Notes under the pieces: model-generated
Told to the model about the DNA's origin: nothing
The model's database searches: none
Seen by the model: only the letters and a program-made list of their open reading frames with translations
Assembly (NCBI GenBank): GCA_018679695.1
Contig: JAHHKH010000038.1
Span: 1 to 9,575 of the forward strand
Source of the DNA: Maribacter sp.
Lineage (GTDB): Bacteria; Bacteroidota; Bacteroidia; Flavobacteriales; Flavobacteriaceae
DNA length: 9,575 nt
Direction: 5' to 3'
Position numbers and translations under genes: made by a program
Shown: positions 1 through 6,632 of the stretch, in pieces
Position numbering within the stretch: the stretch's first letter is position 1
How the letters are laid out: each line of letters begins with the position of its first letter

Positions 1-691
1 TTTTAGGGTCCTTTAATTCACCAGACATATTGGCCCCTGCCATGATACCTGTTGAAGCTGGGAAGAATACTGCAAAAACAATCCAAAATCCCGTACCGCT
101 TGGGTCATTGTCGGCAGTTCCCTCAAAAGTGCCCCAACGAATGGCTTCTTCCGTAGGAATACCCATAGATCCATAATAGCCTGCTATTACTATCGATACC
201 AAGGATAGTATGATAACCAGCATAATGAAGAACTGTGTTTTTATCGCTAAATCGGCACTTATATAAGCAATGGTAATCAATACCCCAAAAACAATAATAT
301 CGACCAAAAAGGCATTATGCTCGGGAAATATTTCCAACCATCCTTCCCTAAAACCAAAAATATACATGGTAACGGCCAGACCCTGGGAAACATACCTGGG
401 TATGCCCAAACTGCCCCCCACTTCCAGGCCTAAGGCTTGTGAAATAATGGCATAGGCACCACCAGCGCCTATACGTATATTCGTTGTAATGGCAGACATC
501 GATAGGGCAGTAGTCAAGGTAATCAAAAATGATATGATAATGATCAACCAAGCACCTAATAGTCCGGCATTACCTACTACCCAACCCATTCTCAGGTACA
601 TGATCACTCCTAAGATGGTGAGTAAGGTAGGCGTGAAAACCCCGGCAAATGTCCCGAATTTTTTGATGTTATTTCCTTGCGAGTCCATCAT
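1..691 (-). CDS. SLC12-type (Na-K-Cl cotransporter-like) permease, C-terminus beyond the window edge
   Basis: This is the N-terminal 230 residues of an inner-membrane transporter of the amino acid-polyamine-organocation superfamily, closest by eye to the cation-chloride cotransporter (SLC12) branch. Visible family marks are GVIMYLRMGWVVG at residues 28-40 (TM1), the Gly-rich turn IGAGGAY at 74-80, and FFPASTGIMAGANMSGELKD at 209-228, a hallmark SLC12 segment at the end of TM5-TM6. Hydrophobic spans lie near 18-40, 45-68, 100-113, 128-147, 153-172 and 201-222. Two tandem ATGs (691 and 688) open the frame; the first is used here, without a Shine-Dalgarno. The gene continues off the left edge. 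It starts 44 bases after the stop of rluE on the same strand and is probably cotranscribed with it. Bacterial members are often annotated as amino acid permeases, so the substrate (ions or amino acids) is unknown. Confidence 0.88.
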   Translation of the reverse strand, partial: MMDSQGNNIKKFGTFAGVFTPTLLTILGVIMYLRMGWVVGNAGLLGAWLIIIISFLITLTTALSMSAITTNIRIGAGGAYAIISQALGLEVGGSLGIPRYVSQGLAVTMYIFGFREGWLEIFPEHNAFLVDIIVFGVLITIAYISADLAIKTQFFIMLVIILSLVSIVIAGYYGSMGIPTEEAIRWGTFEGTADNDPSGTGFWIVFAVFFPASTGIMAGANMSGELKDPK

Positions 692-735
692 GCCCTAAAA
701 CTAACTTATATTTTGTTGAATCCCATAATTTTAAT

Positions 736-1329
736 TTAAGTTTTAGTTGACAATCGGGAAATGCAACGAACTTCATCTGGTTTCATACAATCTAGCGTGA
801 TTTCACCAATTCGTATACGTATCAAGCGTAAGGTTGGAAAACCCACAGCTGCGGTCATTTTACGAACCTGACGGAACTTTCCTTCAGTAAGAATAATACT
901 GACCCAAGAATTACGACGGTGGGTGCCAATACGGATATGCTTATCCGCACTAGGCAGGGTAGGGGTTGCTGTGAGTTTTGTGACTTTGCAGGGTTTGGTG
1001 GTATATCTTTTGCCCCAAAGGCCAATTTCAACGCCATTGCTTAGTGCTTGTATGGCCTCATTGGTAATTTCCCCATCCAATTGGGCATAATACTCTTTCT
1101 CGAACCCAGATCGATTAATTTCGTCGCTCAGCTTTCCATCCGTAGTCATGAGCAAAAGTCCTTCCGATTTTTCATCCAGTCGGCCAACAGGCATAATTCC
1201 TTCTGGAAAATCAAAGAGCTCACTTAAAAAACGTTTATTCTTGAGCTGTCGCTCTTCATTGGAGGTTAATTGGCTCAACATACCATAAGGCTTGTAGATC
1301 TTAAAGTGAATCTCTGGTATTTTCGGCAT
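736..1329 (-). CDS. rluE: 23S rRNA pseudouridine synthase, RluE-like (RsuA family without S4 domain)
   Basis: This cytoplasmic RNA-modifying enzyme isomerises a uridine in 23S rRNA to pseudouridine; the E. coli RluE target is U2457. The 197-residue protein opens with FKIYKPYGMLSQ (9-20), the usual RsuA/RluE first strand. The catalytic motif GRLDEKSEGLLLMTTDG follows at 49-65, with D52 as the nucleophilic aspartate. EKEYYAQLDG (77-86) and GKFRQVRKMTAAVGFPTLRL (149-168) are the other conserved blocks. There is no N-terminal S4 RNA-binding domain, which matches RluE (about 200 residues) better than RsuA, RluB or RluF. The first ATG places the protein start exactly at the family core. A TAACTTTG box lies only 8 bases upstream of the ATG. 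The gene is divergent from the S58 peptidase and is followed by the SLC12 permease. The family is secure; the exact target uridine is inferred. Confidence 0.92.
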   Translation of the reverse strand: MPKIPEIHFKIYKPYGMLSQLTSNEERQLKNKRFLSELFDFPEGIMPVGRLDEKSEGLLLMTTDGKLSDEINRSGFEKEYYAQLDGEITNEAIQALSNGVEIGLWGKRYTTKPCKVTKLTATPTLPSADKHIRIGTHRRNSWVSIILTEGKFRQVRKMTAAVGFPTLRLIRIRIGEITLDCMKPDEVRCISRLSTKT

Positions 1330-1336
1330 AGCGTGA

Positions 1337-1344
1337 CAAAGTTA
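1337..1344 (-). promoter_or_regulatory. candidate Bacteroidota -7 promoter element (TAACTTTG) for rluE
   Basis: Read on the minus strand this is TAACTTTG, a perfect match to the Bacteroidota -7 consensus TAnnTTTG. No convincing TTG -33 box is seen about 19-20 bases further upstream; the best is a weak TTTCTGG near 1362-1368. The box ends 8 bases before the rluE ATG, so transcription from it would begin almost at the start codon and give a leaderless or nearly leaderless mRNA. The match is short and could be chance. Confidence 0.33.
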
Positions 1345-1448
1345 GCAAACCTTAAAACATACCAGAAAGATATATTGAGGGTAGCCATCTCGGAAATATC
1401 TTTTAACCAATTAAATTTTGAAAGCTAGGCTATGATATTGTAAATTCA

Positions 1449-1458
1449 CTTGATCAAG
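1449..1458. repeat. 10-base perfect palindrome CTTGATCAAG just upstream of the S58 peptidase gene
   Basis: CTTGATCAAG reads the same on both strands and ends 10 bases before the ATG at 1469, in the 139-base region shared with divergent rluE. Its position would suit an operator or a leader element. A near-match to a -7 element, TAAATTTTG (1412-1420, one base too long), sits upstream and could drive the peptidase gene. One short palindrome is weak evidence. Confidence 0.22.
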
Positions 1459-1468
1459 CGAGTATTCT

Positions 1469-2596
1469 ATGGGAAAGACACTAATTACCCTCGTTTTAAT
1501 AACAACGGTATCGACCAACTTTGCACAAGAAAAAAGGGCAAGGGATTATGGTATTGAAATTGGGATTTTAAAACCCGGTGACCACAATGCCATCACCGAT
1601 GTCAAAGGCGTGATGGTGGGCCATACCACACTACATTCGGGCGATGATATACGAACAGGTGTCACGGCGATTTTGCCACATTCCGGAAATATATTTCAAA
1701 GGAAAGTTCCAGCGGCCATCTATATCGGCAATGGTTTCGGAAAGTTGGCGGGTTATAGCCAGGTAAAGGAGTTGGGGAATATTGAAACCCCCATTATCTT
1801 GACCAATACCTTGAGCGTGCCTTCTGCATCCGAGGCCTTAATCAGTTATACCTTGGGATTACCGGGAAATGAAAAAGTACGTTCGGTTAATCCTGTGGTT
1901 GGCGAGACCAATGATGGATATCTAAATGATATCCGTGGGAGGCATGTGAAGCAAAAACATGTCTTGGACGCTATAATAAATGCCAAAAGTGGTCCTGTTA
2001 TCGAGGGAAATATTGGTGCAGGTACAGGAACCGTTTGCTTCGGTTACAAGGGGGGTGTCGGAACAGCGTCGCGGTTAGTGCCTAAAAAGTTCGGCGGGTA
2101 TACGATTGGGGTGTTGGTGCAATCGAATTTTGGCGGAGTACTTGAAATCAATGGTGTTCCCATTGCCAAGGAATTGGATAATTACCCAAAGACCTTCCGT
2201 TATGATGTAGACGGCTCCTGCATGATCGTTATTATGACCGATGCTCCTTTAGATGCGCGGAACTTGGAACGTATGGCCAAAAGAGCTATGTTGGGCTTGG
2301 CCAAGACAGGAGGTATTGCCTCCAATGGTAGTGGGGATTATGTGATCGCCGTTTCCACGGCCGATCAGAATAGAATTCCAAATACCAGTTCTGCCATAGT
2401 ACAAAAGACCGAAACTTTGCGTAATGAGGCTATTTCCCCCTTATTTTTGGCTACCATTGAGGCCACCGAGGAGGCGATTGTTAATTCGTTGTTCGCGGGT
2501 CGAACCACTACCGGGCACAATGGTAATCATATTGAAGGTTTGCCCATTGGGCGGATATTGGAAATCATCGAGGCCTATAAGGATCCAAAAAAATAG
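1469..2596 (+). CDS. exported S58/P1-family aminopeptidase (DmpA / BapA type, self-cleaving Ntn-like hydrolase)
   Basis: This 375-residue peptidase belongs to the DmpA/BapA family: L-aminopeptidase/D-amidase, D-aminopeptidase or beta-peptidyl aminopeptidase. Residues 1-19 form a signal peptide (short basic start, hydrophobic core, NFA|QE cleavage), so it should act in the periplasm or outside the cell. Family blocks are ITDVKGVMVGHTT (42-54), RTGVTAILP (62-70), NGFGKLAGYSQVKELG (88-103), ETPIILTNTLSVP (106-118), GAGTGTVCFGYKGGVGTASR (183-202) and IGVLVQSNFG (213-222). Family enzymes mature by autocleavage before a catalytic serine; here this should be between G249 and S250 in DVDGSCMIVIMTDAPLD, giving roughly 25 kDa and 13 kDa chains. 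The C-terminal SNGSGDYVIAVST (285-297) is also typical. There is no Shine-Dalgarno at the start, but the signal peptide supports it. The gene converges on the DUF418 gene with a 50-base gap. Whether it prefers L-, D- or beta-residues cannot be read from sequence. Confidence 0.93.
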   Translation: MGKTLITLVLITTVSTNFAQEKRARDYGIEIGILKPGDHNAITDVKGVMVGHTTLHSGDDIRTGVTAILPHSGNIFQRKVPAAIYIGNGFGKLAGYSQVKELGNIETPIILTNTLSVPSASEALISYTLGLPGNEKVRSVNPVVGETNDGYLNDIRGRHVKQKHVLDAIINAKSGPVIEGNIGAGTGTVCFGYKGGVGTASRLVPKKFGGYTIGVLVQSNFGGVLEINGVPIAKELDNYPKTFRYDVDGSCMIVIMTDAPLDARNLERMAKRAMLGLAKTGGIASNGSGDYVIAVSTADQNRIPNTSSAIVQKTETLRNEAISPLFLATIEATEEAIVNSLFAGRTTTGHNGNHIEGLPIGRILEIIEAYKDPKK

Positions 2597-2646
2597 CTTT
2601 TAACTAGGCCTTGTTTTCGAAATCCATATTACAACAAAATCTGTGA

Positions 2647-3873
2647 CTAGGAATCACCTTGAATCCTTTTGCGTAGGGGATACCATTTAAAAAAGGTAAT
2701 ACTGCGCCATAGCCATTCCAATGGCCCGTATTGGAATTTTGCCAGCCACCATTTGCTAAATACCATTTGTACTATAATCACAAGGATTGAAATCAAAAAG
2801 GCGTAACTGTTTCTAAGTTCCACCAAATAGCCCAATCCCCAACCAAAGAATAAGAAAGTTCCCAATAAAGTTTGAAAGACGTAATTCGTTAATGCCATAC
2901 GACCATAAGGTGCAAATTTACCCAACCATTTTTGTCCTTTTACCTTTTTATAGCCCATGACAAACAAAGTGATCAAAATAAATGTCATTGCAATATTATT
3001 AAGATCAAAGGCCGTCAAGCCCGCCATTGCCGGCCAATTATCAAAAGTTACATTTTGACCCAATTGCATGAAGATAAGCGCAGTAAGCACAATAGAGACC
3101 ACAAAAAGTATGATGGCACCAATAAGCACTTTTTTAATCAACTTCTTGTTTTCTTGCAATTTCAGGAAAAAGCCAATGCGACCGGTATACAATCCCAAAA
3201 GAAAGAAGCCAAAAGTGAGATAACCCCTGCCAAAAACCCCAAATTGAAATTCCAATTTGTTCAGGTGTCCTATGGTCGAATTGGAAACAATTACATCTTT
3301 TAACGAGCCATTTTCCAAGATATTAAAATAAGCCAGGGCCTCCGGGTCATCTGGCATTATACCTCCTGGACTAAAAATACTTTCACCTTGGGCAATGGCA
3401 AAAACCAAAAACCGCCCCAATCCCAAAAACAATAATGCCGCACTACCAAGCACCCATTTATTGCTCAATTTGTAAAAGGGAATAAGGAATACGCCCAAAA
3501 GCGCATAAATGGTTAAAATATCGCCACGATAGAACATATGATGTAAGCCTCCGATCAACAATAAAATTATTACACGCCACAAAAATCGAGGACCAAAATA
3601 CGTGCCCTTTTCCTGGGCATTATCCATTTGGATAAAAAAACTTAAACCAAAAAGAAATGAGAACAATGCAAAAAATTTACCCCTGAGGAATAGGGTGATA
3701 AAGGCATCTACCACATAATCCATTGGACCTACATGTAGGCCTTCCAATACATTCTGGGGTACGGCCGAACCAATGAAATTTTCAACAAAATGCACTATGA
3801 CAATACCAGCAAGCGAAAATCCTCTCAGGGCGTCAATAATTTCAATTCGCTGTTTGGTTGGTTTGTCAGACAT
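2647..3873 (-). CDS. DUF418 (YeiB-like) multipass inner-membrane protein
   Basis: This 408-residue polytopic membrane protein is of the DUF418/YeiB type, whose biochemical role is not established. The N-terminus carries RIEIIDALRGFSLAGIVIVH (9-28), the standard opening of this family and of related membrane acyltransferase-like proteins. LRGKFFALFSFLFGLSFFIQ (63-82) is another typical block. The C-terminal DUF418 domain shows PYGRMALTNYVFQTLLGTFL (322-341) and FQYGPLEWLWRSITFF (380-395), its clearest signatures. Hydrophobic spans lie near 15-35, 53-80, 97-116, 119-134, 140-160, 215-236, 247-270, 290-308, 327-348 and 356-376. The length matches the family (about 380-420). The gene is flanked by opposed genes on both sides, so it is probably transcribed alone, with its promoter in the region it shares with dat. 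Function is unknown. Confidence 0.9.
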   Translation of the reverse strand: MSDKPTKQRIEIIDALRGFSLAGIVIVHFVENFIGSAVPQNVLEGLHVGPMDYVVDAFITLFLRGKFFALFSFLFGLSFFIQMDNAQEKGTYFGPRFLWRVIILLLIGGLHHMFYRGDILTIYALLGVFLIPFYKLSNKWVLGSAALLFLGLGRFLVFAIAQGESIFSPGGIMPDDPEALAYFNILENGSLKDVIVSNSTIGHLNKLEFQFGVFGRGYLTFGFFLLGLYTGRIGFFLKLQENKKLIKKVLIGAIILFVVSIVLTALIFMQLGQNVTFDNWPAMAGLTAFDLNNIAMTFILITLFVMGYKKVKGQKWLGKFAPYGRMALTNYVFQTLLGTFLFFGWGLGYLVELRNSYAFLISILVIIVQMVFSKWWLAKFQYGPLEWLWRSITFFKWYPLRKRIQGDS

Positions 3874-4108
3874 GGCTTAATGGTTTTGATTATACCTAAA
3901 TAGACCTGATTTCTCCTAAAAGGTTACAGTCTTTACTTTATTTACGGCATTATTTTATGATGAAATGTAGCGTTTTCATGACAAAGACTCAAACTAATGT
4001 TCGAAATCCCATGGTGTTTGCAGCTTTGAAATTTCCTTTAGGATACCAACAATGTATATCGAATAATATGAGTAGTTTAGAACTAGGAATACTAAAAGTT
4101 GTTTTGTC
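3874..4108. other. 235-base divergent intergenic region between DUF418 gene and dat
   Basis: This region holds the leaders of two divergent genes. I see no tRNA, no riboswitch-like structure and no credible gene: the short frames in it have no family features and overlap dat or run antisense to it. Visible marks are a small inverted repeat ATGAAA (3960-3965) / TTTCAT (3974-3979) with an 8-base loop, and two imperfect -7 boxes on the plus strand: CAGCTTTG (4021-4028) and TTGTTTTG (4099-4106). Neither has a clear -33 partner. Promoters for both genes must lie here but are not resolved. Confidence 0.4.
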
Positions 4109-4957
4109 ATGGCCCAATATCCAAAAAAAGTTTGGTTGAATGGGGAAATATTGGAAGCTGAAGCCGCGAGAATATCCGTATTTGATAGGGGATTTTTGTT
4201 CGGAGACGGGATTTATGAGGTAATGGCCCGGATAGGAGGACGTTTCTTTTATGAACAAGCGCATCTCAAACGTCTTGATCAATGTCTTCAAAAAATAAAC
4301 CTAACTTTTGATATCCGAATCTTGACCAAGGAAGTGCCCAAGCTACTCAGAGCGGTTGACTTAGTTGATAGTGACTGTTTGTTGTATATTCAAGTGAGTA
4401 GGGGTGTGGCACCAAGACAACATGCTTTCCCCCATAATAGCAGACCAACGGCGATGATGTACGCAACACCCAAAACCTTTCCTGACATAAATTCCATAAA
4501 TGCATCGGTGATCACAATGCCAGAATTTAGATGGTCTCGGTGCGATATTAAATCCACCTCGTTATTGGGGAATGTGATAGCCAATGAACAAGCAGTACAA
4601 CAAGGATGCTATGAAACATTGTTCGTACGCAACGATATGGTGACCGAAGCTTCACATTGCAACGTTTTTTTTATAAAGGATAAAACAGTGTATACCCATC
4701 CGGCAAATGAATATATATTGGATGGGATTACAAGACAAGTGGTTTTGGGGTTGTGTAAGGAGCTCCATATTGAGGTGCGGGAAGAAGCAGTCTCCAAGCA
4801 AGGTCTGGTGCAGATGGATGAGGCCTTTCTAACCGGGACAAGTACCCAGATAGCCTCTGTAAAACAGATTGATGGGCATAGCTACTATGAAGGGAATGAA
4901 ATTGGTGAAATTACCAAAAAACTGCAACAGGCATTTTCAAACTTAAAAAAAGAATAA
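4109..4957 (+). CDS. dat: D-amino-acid transaminase (class IV PLP aminotransferase)
   Basis: This cytoplasmic PLP enzyme interconverts D-alanine plus 2-oxoglutarate with pyruvate plus D-glutamate. It is a class IV (branched-chain/D-amino-acid/ADC lyase fold) protein of 282 residues, the usual length. Key features are FDRGFLFGDGIYEV (25-38, with Y36), K148 in DIKSTSLLGNVIA (146-158) as the PLP-binding lysine, and E180 in DMVTEASHCNVFF (176-188) contacting the cofactor pyridine nitrogen. The segment YIQVSRGVAPRQHAFP (93-108) carries R103 and H105, equivalent to Arg98 and His100 of Bacillus D-AAT that bind the substrate carboxylate. This favours Dat over branched-chain transaminase or aminodeoxychorismate lyase. 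LTGTSTQIASV (241-251) is the C-terminal cofactor-phosphate loop. An in-frame stop at 4073-4075 and no other ATG fix the start. The M19-like gene follows after 140 bases. Confidence 0.9.
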   Translation: MAQYPKKVWLNGEILEAEAARISVFDRGFLFGDGIYEVMARIGGRFFYEQAHLKRLDQCLQKINLTFDIRILTKEVPKLLRAVDLVDSDCLLYIQVSRGVAPRQHAFPHNSRPTAMMYATPKTFPDINSINASVITMPEFRWSRCDIKSTSLLGNVIANEQAVQQGCYETLFVRNDMVTEASHCNVFFIKDKTVYTHPANEYILDGITRQVVLGLCKELHIEVREEAVSKQGLVQMDEAFLTGTSTQIASVKQIDGHSYYEGNEIGEITKKLQQAFSNLKKE

Positions 4958-4959
4958 GC

Positions 4960-4974
4960 TAGAAAAGTTTTCTA
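4960..4974. repeat. 15-base palindrome TAGAAAAGTTTTCTA after dat
   Basis: TAGAAAA-G-TTTTCTA is a perfect inverted repeat with a single central base, starting 2 bases after the dat stop codon. As RNA only a 5-base-pair AT-rich stem with a 5-base loop could form, too weak for a good terminator. As DNA it has the shape of a protein-binding operator for the next gene. AT-rich sequence makes chance palindromes common. Confidence 0.2.
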
Positions 4975-5044
4975 TGCAGATCGTTATAAATTAAAATTCC
5001 TCGTAGACCATCAAACATTGATAAAAGGAGGGAAAACCCTGTTG

Positions 5045-5071
5045 TTGTTAATTGCATAATCAATAATTTTA
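5045..5071 (+). promoter_or_regulatory. candidate promoter for the M19-like gene (TTG ... TAATTTTA)
   Basis: TTG (5045-5047) is followed after 16 bases by TAATTTTA (5064-5071), which matches the Bacteroidota -7 consensus TAnnTTTG at all but the last base. The spacing is slightly short. The position, 26 bases before the ATG at 5098, would give a normal short A-rich leader. A small AGGG-AAAA-CCCT hairpin (near 5029-5040) lies just upstream. This is tentative. Confidence 0.22.
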
Positions 5072-5097
5072 GATAAAACCATTAAAACCTTACCAAT

Positions 5098-6546
5098 ATG
5101 GCTTTTGAGAAAAATAATTATGTTGATTTTCATTGCCATTCAGCGATGAAACCCTATGGTAAAAGCTATAATTACAAGGTGATAGGGAGAAACAATCCCA
5201 ACAGGAATAGGACCAATAGCATTTGGAGGTATAATCCGCCTTCGCTTCTTGATAAGTTCATCAATTACATTATCCATTTGACAAAATTTTCACAGGCTAA
5301 TTTCACGAGTTTGGCGAAAGGCGGTGTTTCCATTGTATGTGTCTCGCTCTATCCGATAGAAAAATGGTTTTTTGTAAATAAGATCAAAAATGAGTTCATC
5401 AAGGATATTGCCGCAAACTTTGCTACCGGAGTCGGCAAAAAAAGGGTCGATGCCGTGCAGGCGATGAATGATTATTTCAAGGATCTAGAAATGGAATATG
5501 ATTTTTACAAACAGCTCGATGGTTTGGTAAAGCGATTTCCGGAAGGCAAATACCGATATAAACTGGTACATAACTATGATGAGATTGAAGCGATTAGGGC
5601 AGAAGACAAAGATGAAAAGCATACGATCTGCGTTGTCCTATCGATTGAAGGGATGCATGTACTGAATCAACGGATAAACAAACCCCCGAATAAAAATGAG
5701 TTCTTGGCCAATCTTCAAAAAATCAAAAATTGGGATACCCCACCATTATTTGTTGCTATTGCACACCATTTTTGGAATCATTTATGCGGGCATGCCGAGA
5801 GTTTCACTAAACTGGTACGAAAAAAGGTAGACCAAACAGAAGGTATTGACACGGGGTTTACCCCATTAGGCATTACGGTCGTGAAGGAATTATTGAGTAC
5901 GACAAATGGCAAACGTATTTTAATAGACCTGAAACATATGAGTGTTGCGGCCAGACAGGATTATTATACTCTCATCGATAATACCCCTGCCTATAAGAAC
6001 ATTCCGATCATTGTGAGCCATGGGGCGGTCAACGGAATGAAATCAGTTGCTTTGCCAAAGCAAACTGGCTCTAAGGTTGCCAAAAAGTTCAATCCTGTGG
6101 ACATTAATTTTTTTGATGAGGAAATCATCAGAATCGCAAAAAGCAAAGGAATTTTTGGTTTGCAGTTAGATGAGCGTCGAATAGCCAGTAAGAAAACATT
6201 GAAAAACACCAAACATTCCACAAGACGGTCCAAAATAATGCACTACAGGTCCGAGTTGTTGTGGAATCAAGTGCAACATATTTTGGAGGTACTTGATAAC
6301 GAAGGACTTTTTGCTTGGGACTGTATGGTCATTGGGTCGGACTTTGACGGCATTATAGACCCCTTAAATGCTTTCTGGACTTCGGAAGAACTACCCTATC
6401 TGGCCGATTTTCTTGAACGACATGCCTACAATTATATGAAAGATGCTGGGTTTAAGGTGGCCAAGAACAATATTAAGGCCGATGAAATTATTGAACGGAT
6501 AATGAGCTCGAGCGGAAATGCGTTTCTCAAACGTAATTTTAAATGA
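5098..6546 (+). CDS. divergent M19 (membrane/renal dipeptidase-like) metallohydrolase, predicted cytoplasmic
   Basis: This 482-residue protein has the M19 dipeptidase metal-site layout; family members hydrolyse dipeptides, many with a C-terminal D-residue. VDFHCHSAM (9-17) replaces the family's DxHxD opening and gives H12 and H14, so the second ligand is His instead of Asp. SIEGMHVL (182-189) holds the bridging glutamate E184. ILIDLKHMSV (274-283) gives H280, PIIVSHGAV (303-311) gives H308, and IGSDFDGI (412-419) gives D415. SSSGNAFLKRNF (470-481) resembles the family's C-terminal GxNxLR-type end. The family's arginine-containing RNxPD segment appears as FNPVD (331-335), without that arginine. 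It is longer than typical members (about 320-400), with extra lysine-rich sequence near 88-175 and 318-385. No signal peptide is visible. The A-rich leader and family motif at residue 9 support the start. It lies between dat and pcm; its substrate is unknown. Confidence 0.8.
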   Translation: MAFEKNNYVDFHCHSAMKPYGKSYNYKVIGRNNPNRNRTNSIWRYNPPSLLDKFINYIIHLTKFSQANFTSLAKGGVSIVCVSLYPIEKWFFVNKIKNEFIKDIAANFATGVGKKRVDAVQAMNDYFKDLEMEYDFYKQLDGLVKRFPEGKYRYKLVHNYDEIEAIRAEDKDEKHTICVVLSIEGMHVLNQRINKPPNKNEFLANLQKIKNWDTPPLFVAIAHHFWNHLCGHAESFTKLVRKKVDQTEGIDTGFTPLGITVVKELLSTTNGKRILIDLKHMSVAARQDYYTLIDNTPAYKNIPIIVSHGAVNGMKSVALPKQTGSKVAKKFNPVDINFFDEEIIRIAKSKGIFGLQLDERRIASKKTLKNTKHSTRRSKIMHYRSELLWNQVQHILEVLDNEGLFAWDCMVIGSDFDGIIDPLNAFWTSEELPYLADFLERHAYNYMKDAGFKVAKNNIKADEIIERIMSSSGNAFLKRNFK

Positions 6547-6569
6547 TCAGCTAATGACTAAGATCATTT
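6541..6569 (+). repeat. 8-base inverted repeat (AAATGATC / GATCATTT) over the M19-like stop codon
   Basis: AAATGATC (6541-6548) and GATCATTT (6562-6569) are perfect complements separated by 13 bases. The left arm contains the TGA stop codon (6544-6546). The hairpin has no U-run after it, so it is not a standard terminator. It may protect the 3' end of the message or act with the hairpin at 6584-6603. Confidence 0.35.
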
Positions 6570-6583
6570 AGGACCTGCATATA

Positions 6584-6603
6584 AAACAATATTTTTATTG
6601 TTT
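6584..6603 (+). terminator. AT-rich hairpin between the M19-like gene and pcm
   Basis: AAACAAT (6584-6590) pairs with ATTGTTT (6597-6603) around a six-base ATTTTT loop. The stem is almost all A-U pairs with one G-C, and no poly-U follows beyond the stem itself, so it is a weak intrinsic terminator at best. Together with the inverted repeat just upstream it suggests that transcription may be interrupted or processed between these two genes. Confidence 0.25.
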
Positions 6604-6632
6604 CCTAGAATACGATGTGAAATTAAACTACT

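Noticed and set aside
489..698. Short plus-strand frames at 270-455 and 489-698
   Set aside because: They are antisense to the SLC12-type permease, whose minus-strand translation shows unmistakable family motifs through the whole stretch.
2597..2646. Bidirectional terminator between the convergent S58 and DUF418 genes
   Set aside because: A terminator is expected here, but only very short, AT-rich or G/C-poor pairings (such as GTGA/TCAC near 2643-2657) are visible and no U-tract follows a real stem.
2932..3303. 123-residue open frame on the plus strand
   Set aside because: It lies wholly inside the DUF418 gene on the opposite strand, has no family motif, and its composition is that of an antisense shadow.
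3957..4139. 60-residue frame on the plus strand just upstream of dat
   Set aside because: It overlaps the dat start in another frame, has no recognisable features, and looks like a chance frame in the divergent intergenic region.
3989..4291. 100-residue open frame on the minus strand overlapping the dat start
   Set aside because: More than half of it is antisense to the well-supported dat gene, including the FDRGFLFGDGIYEV motif, and no domain is recognisable.
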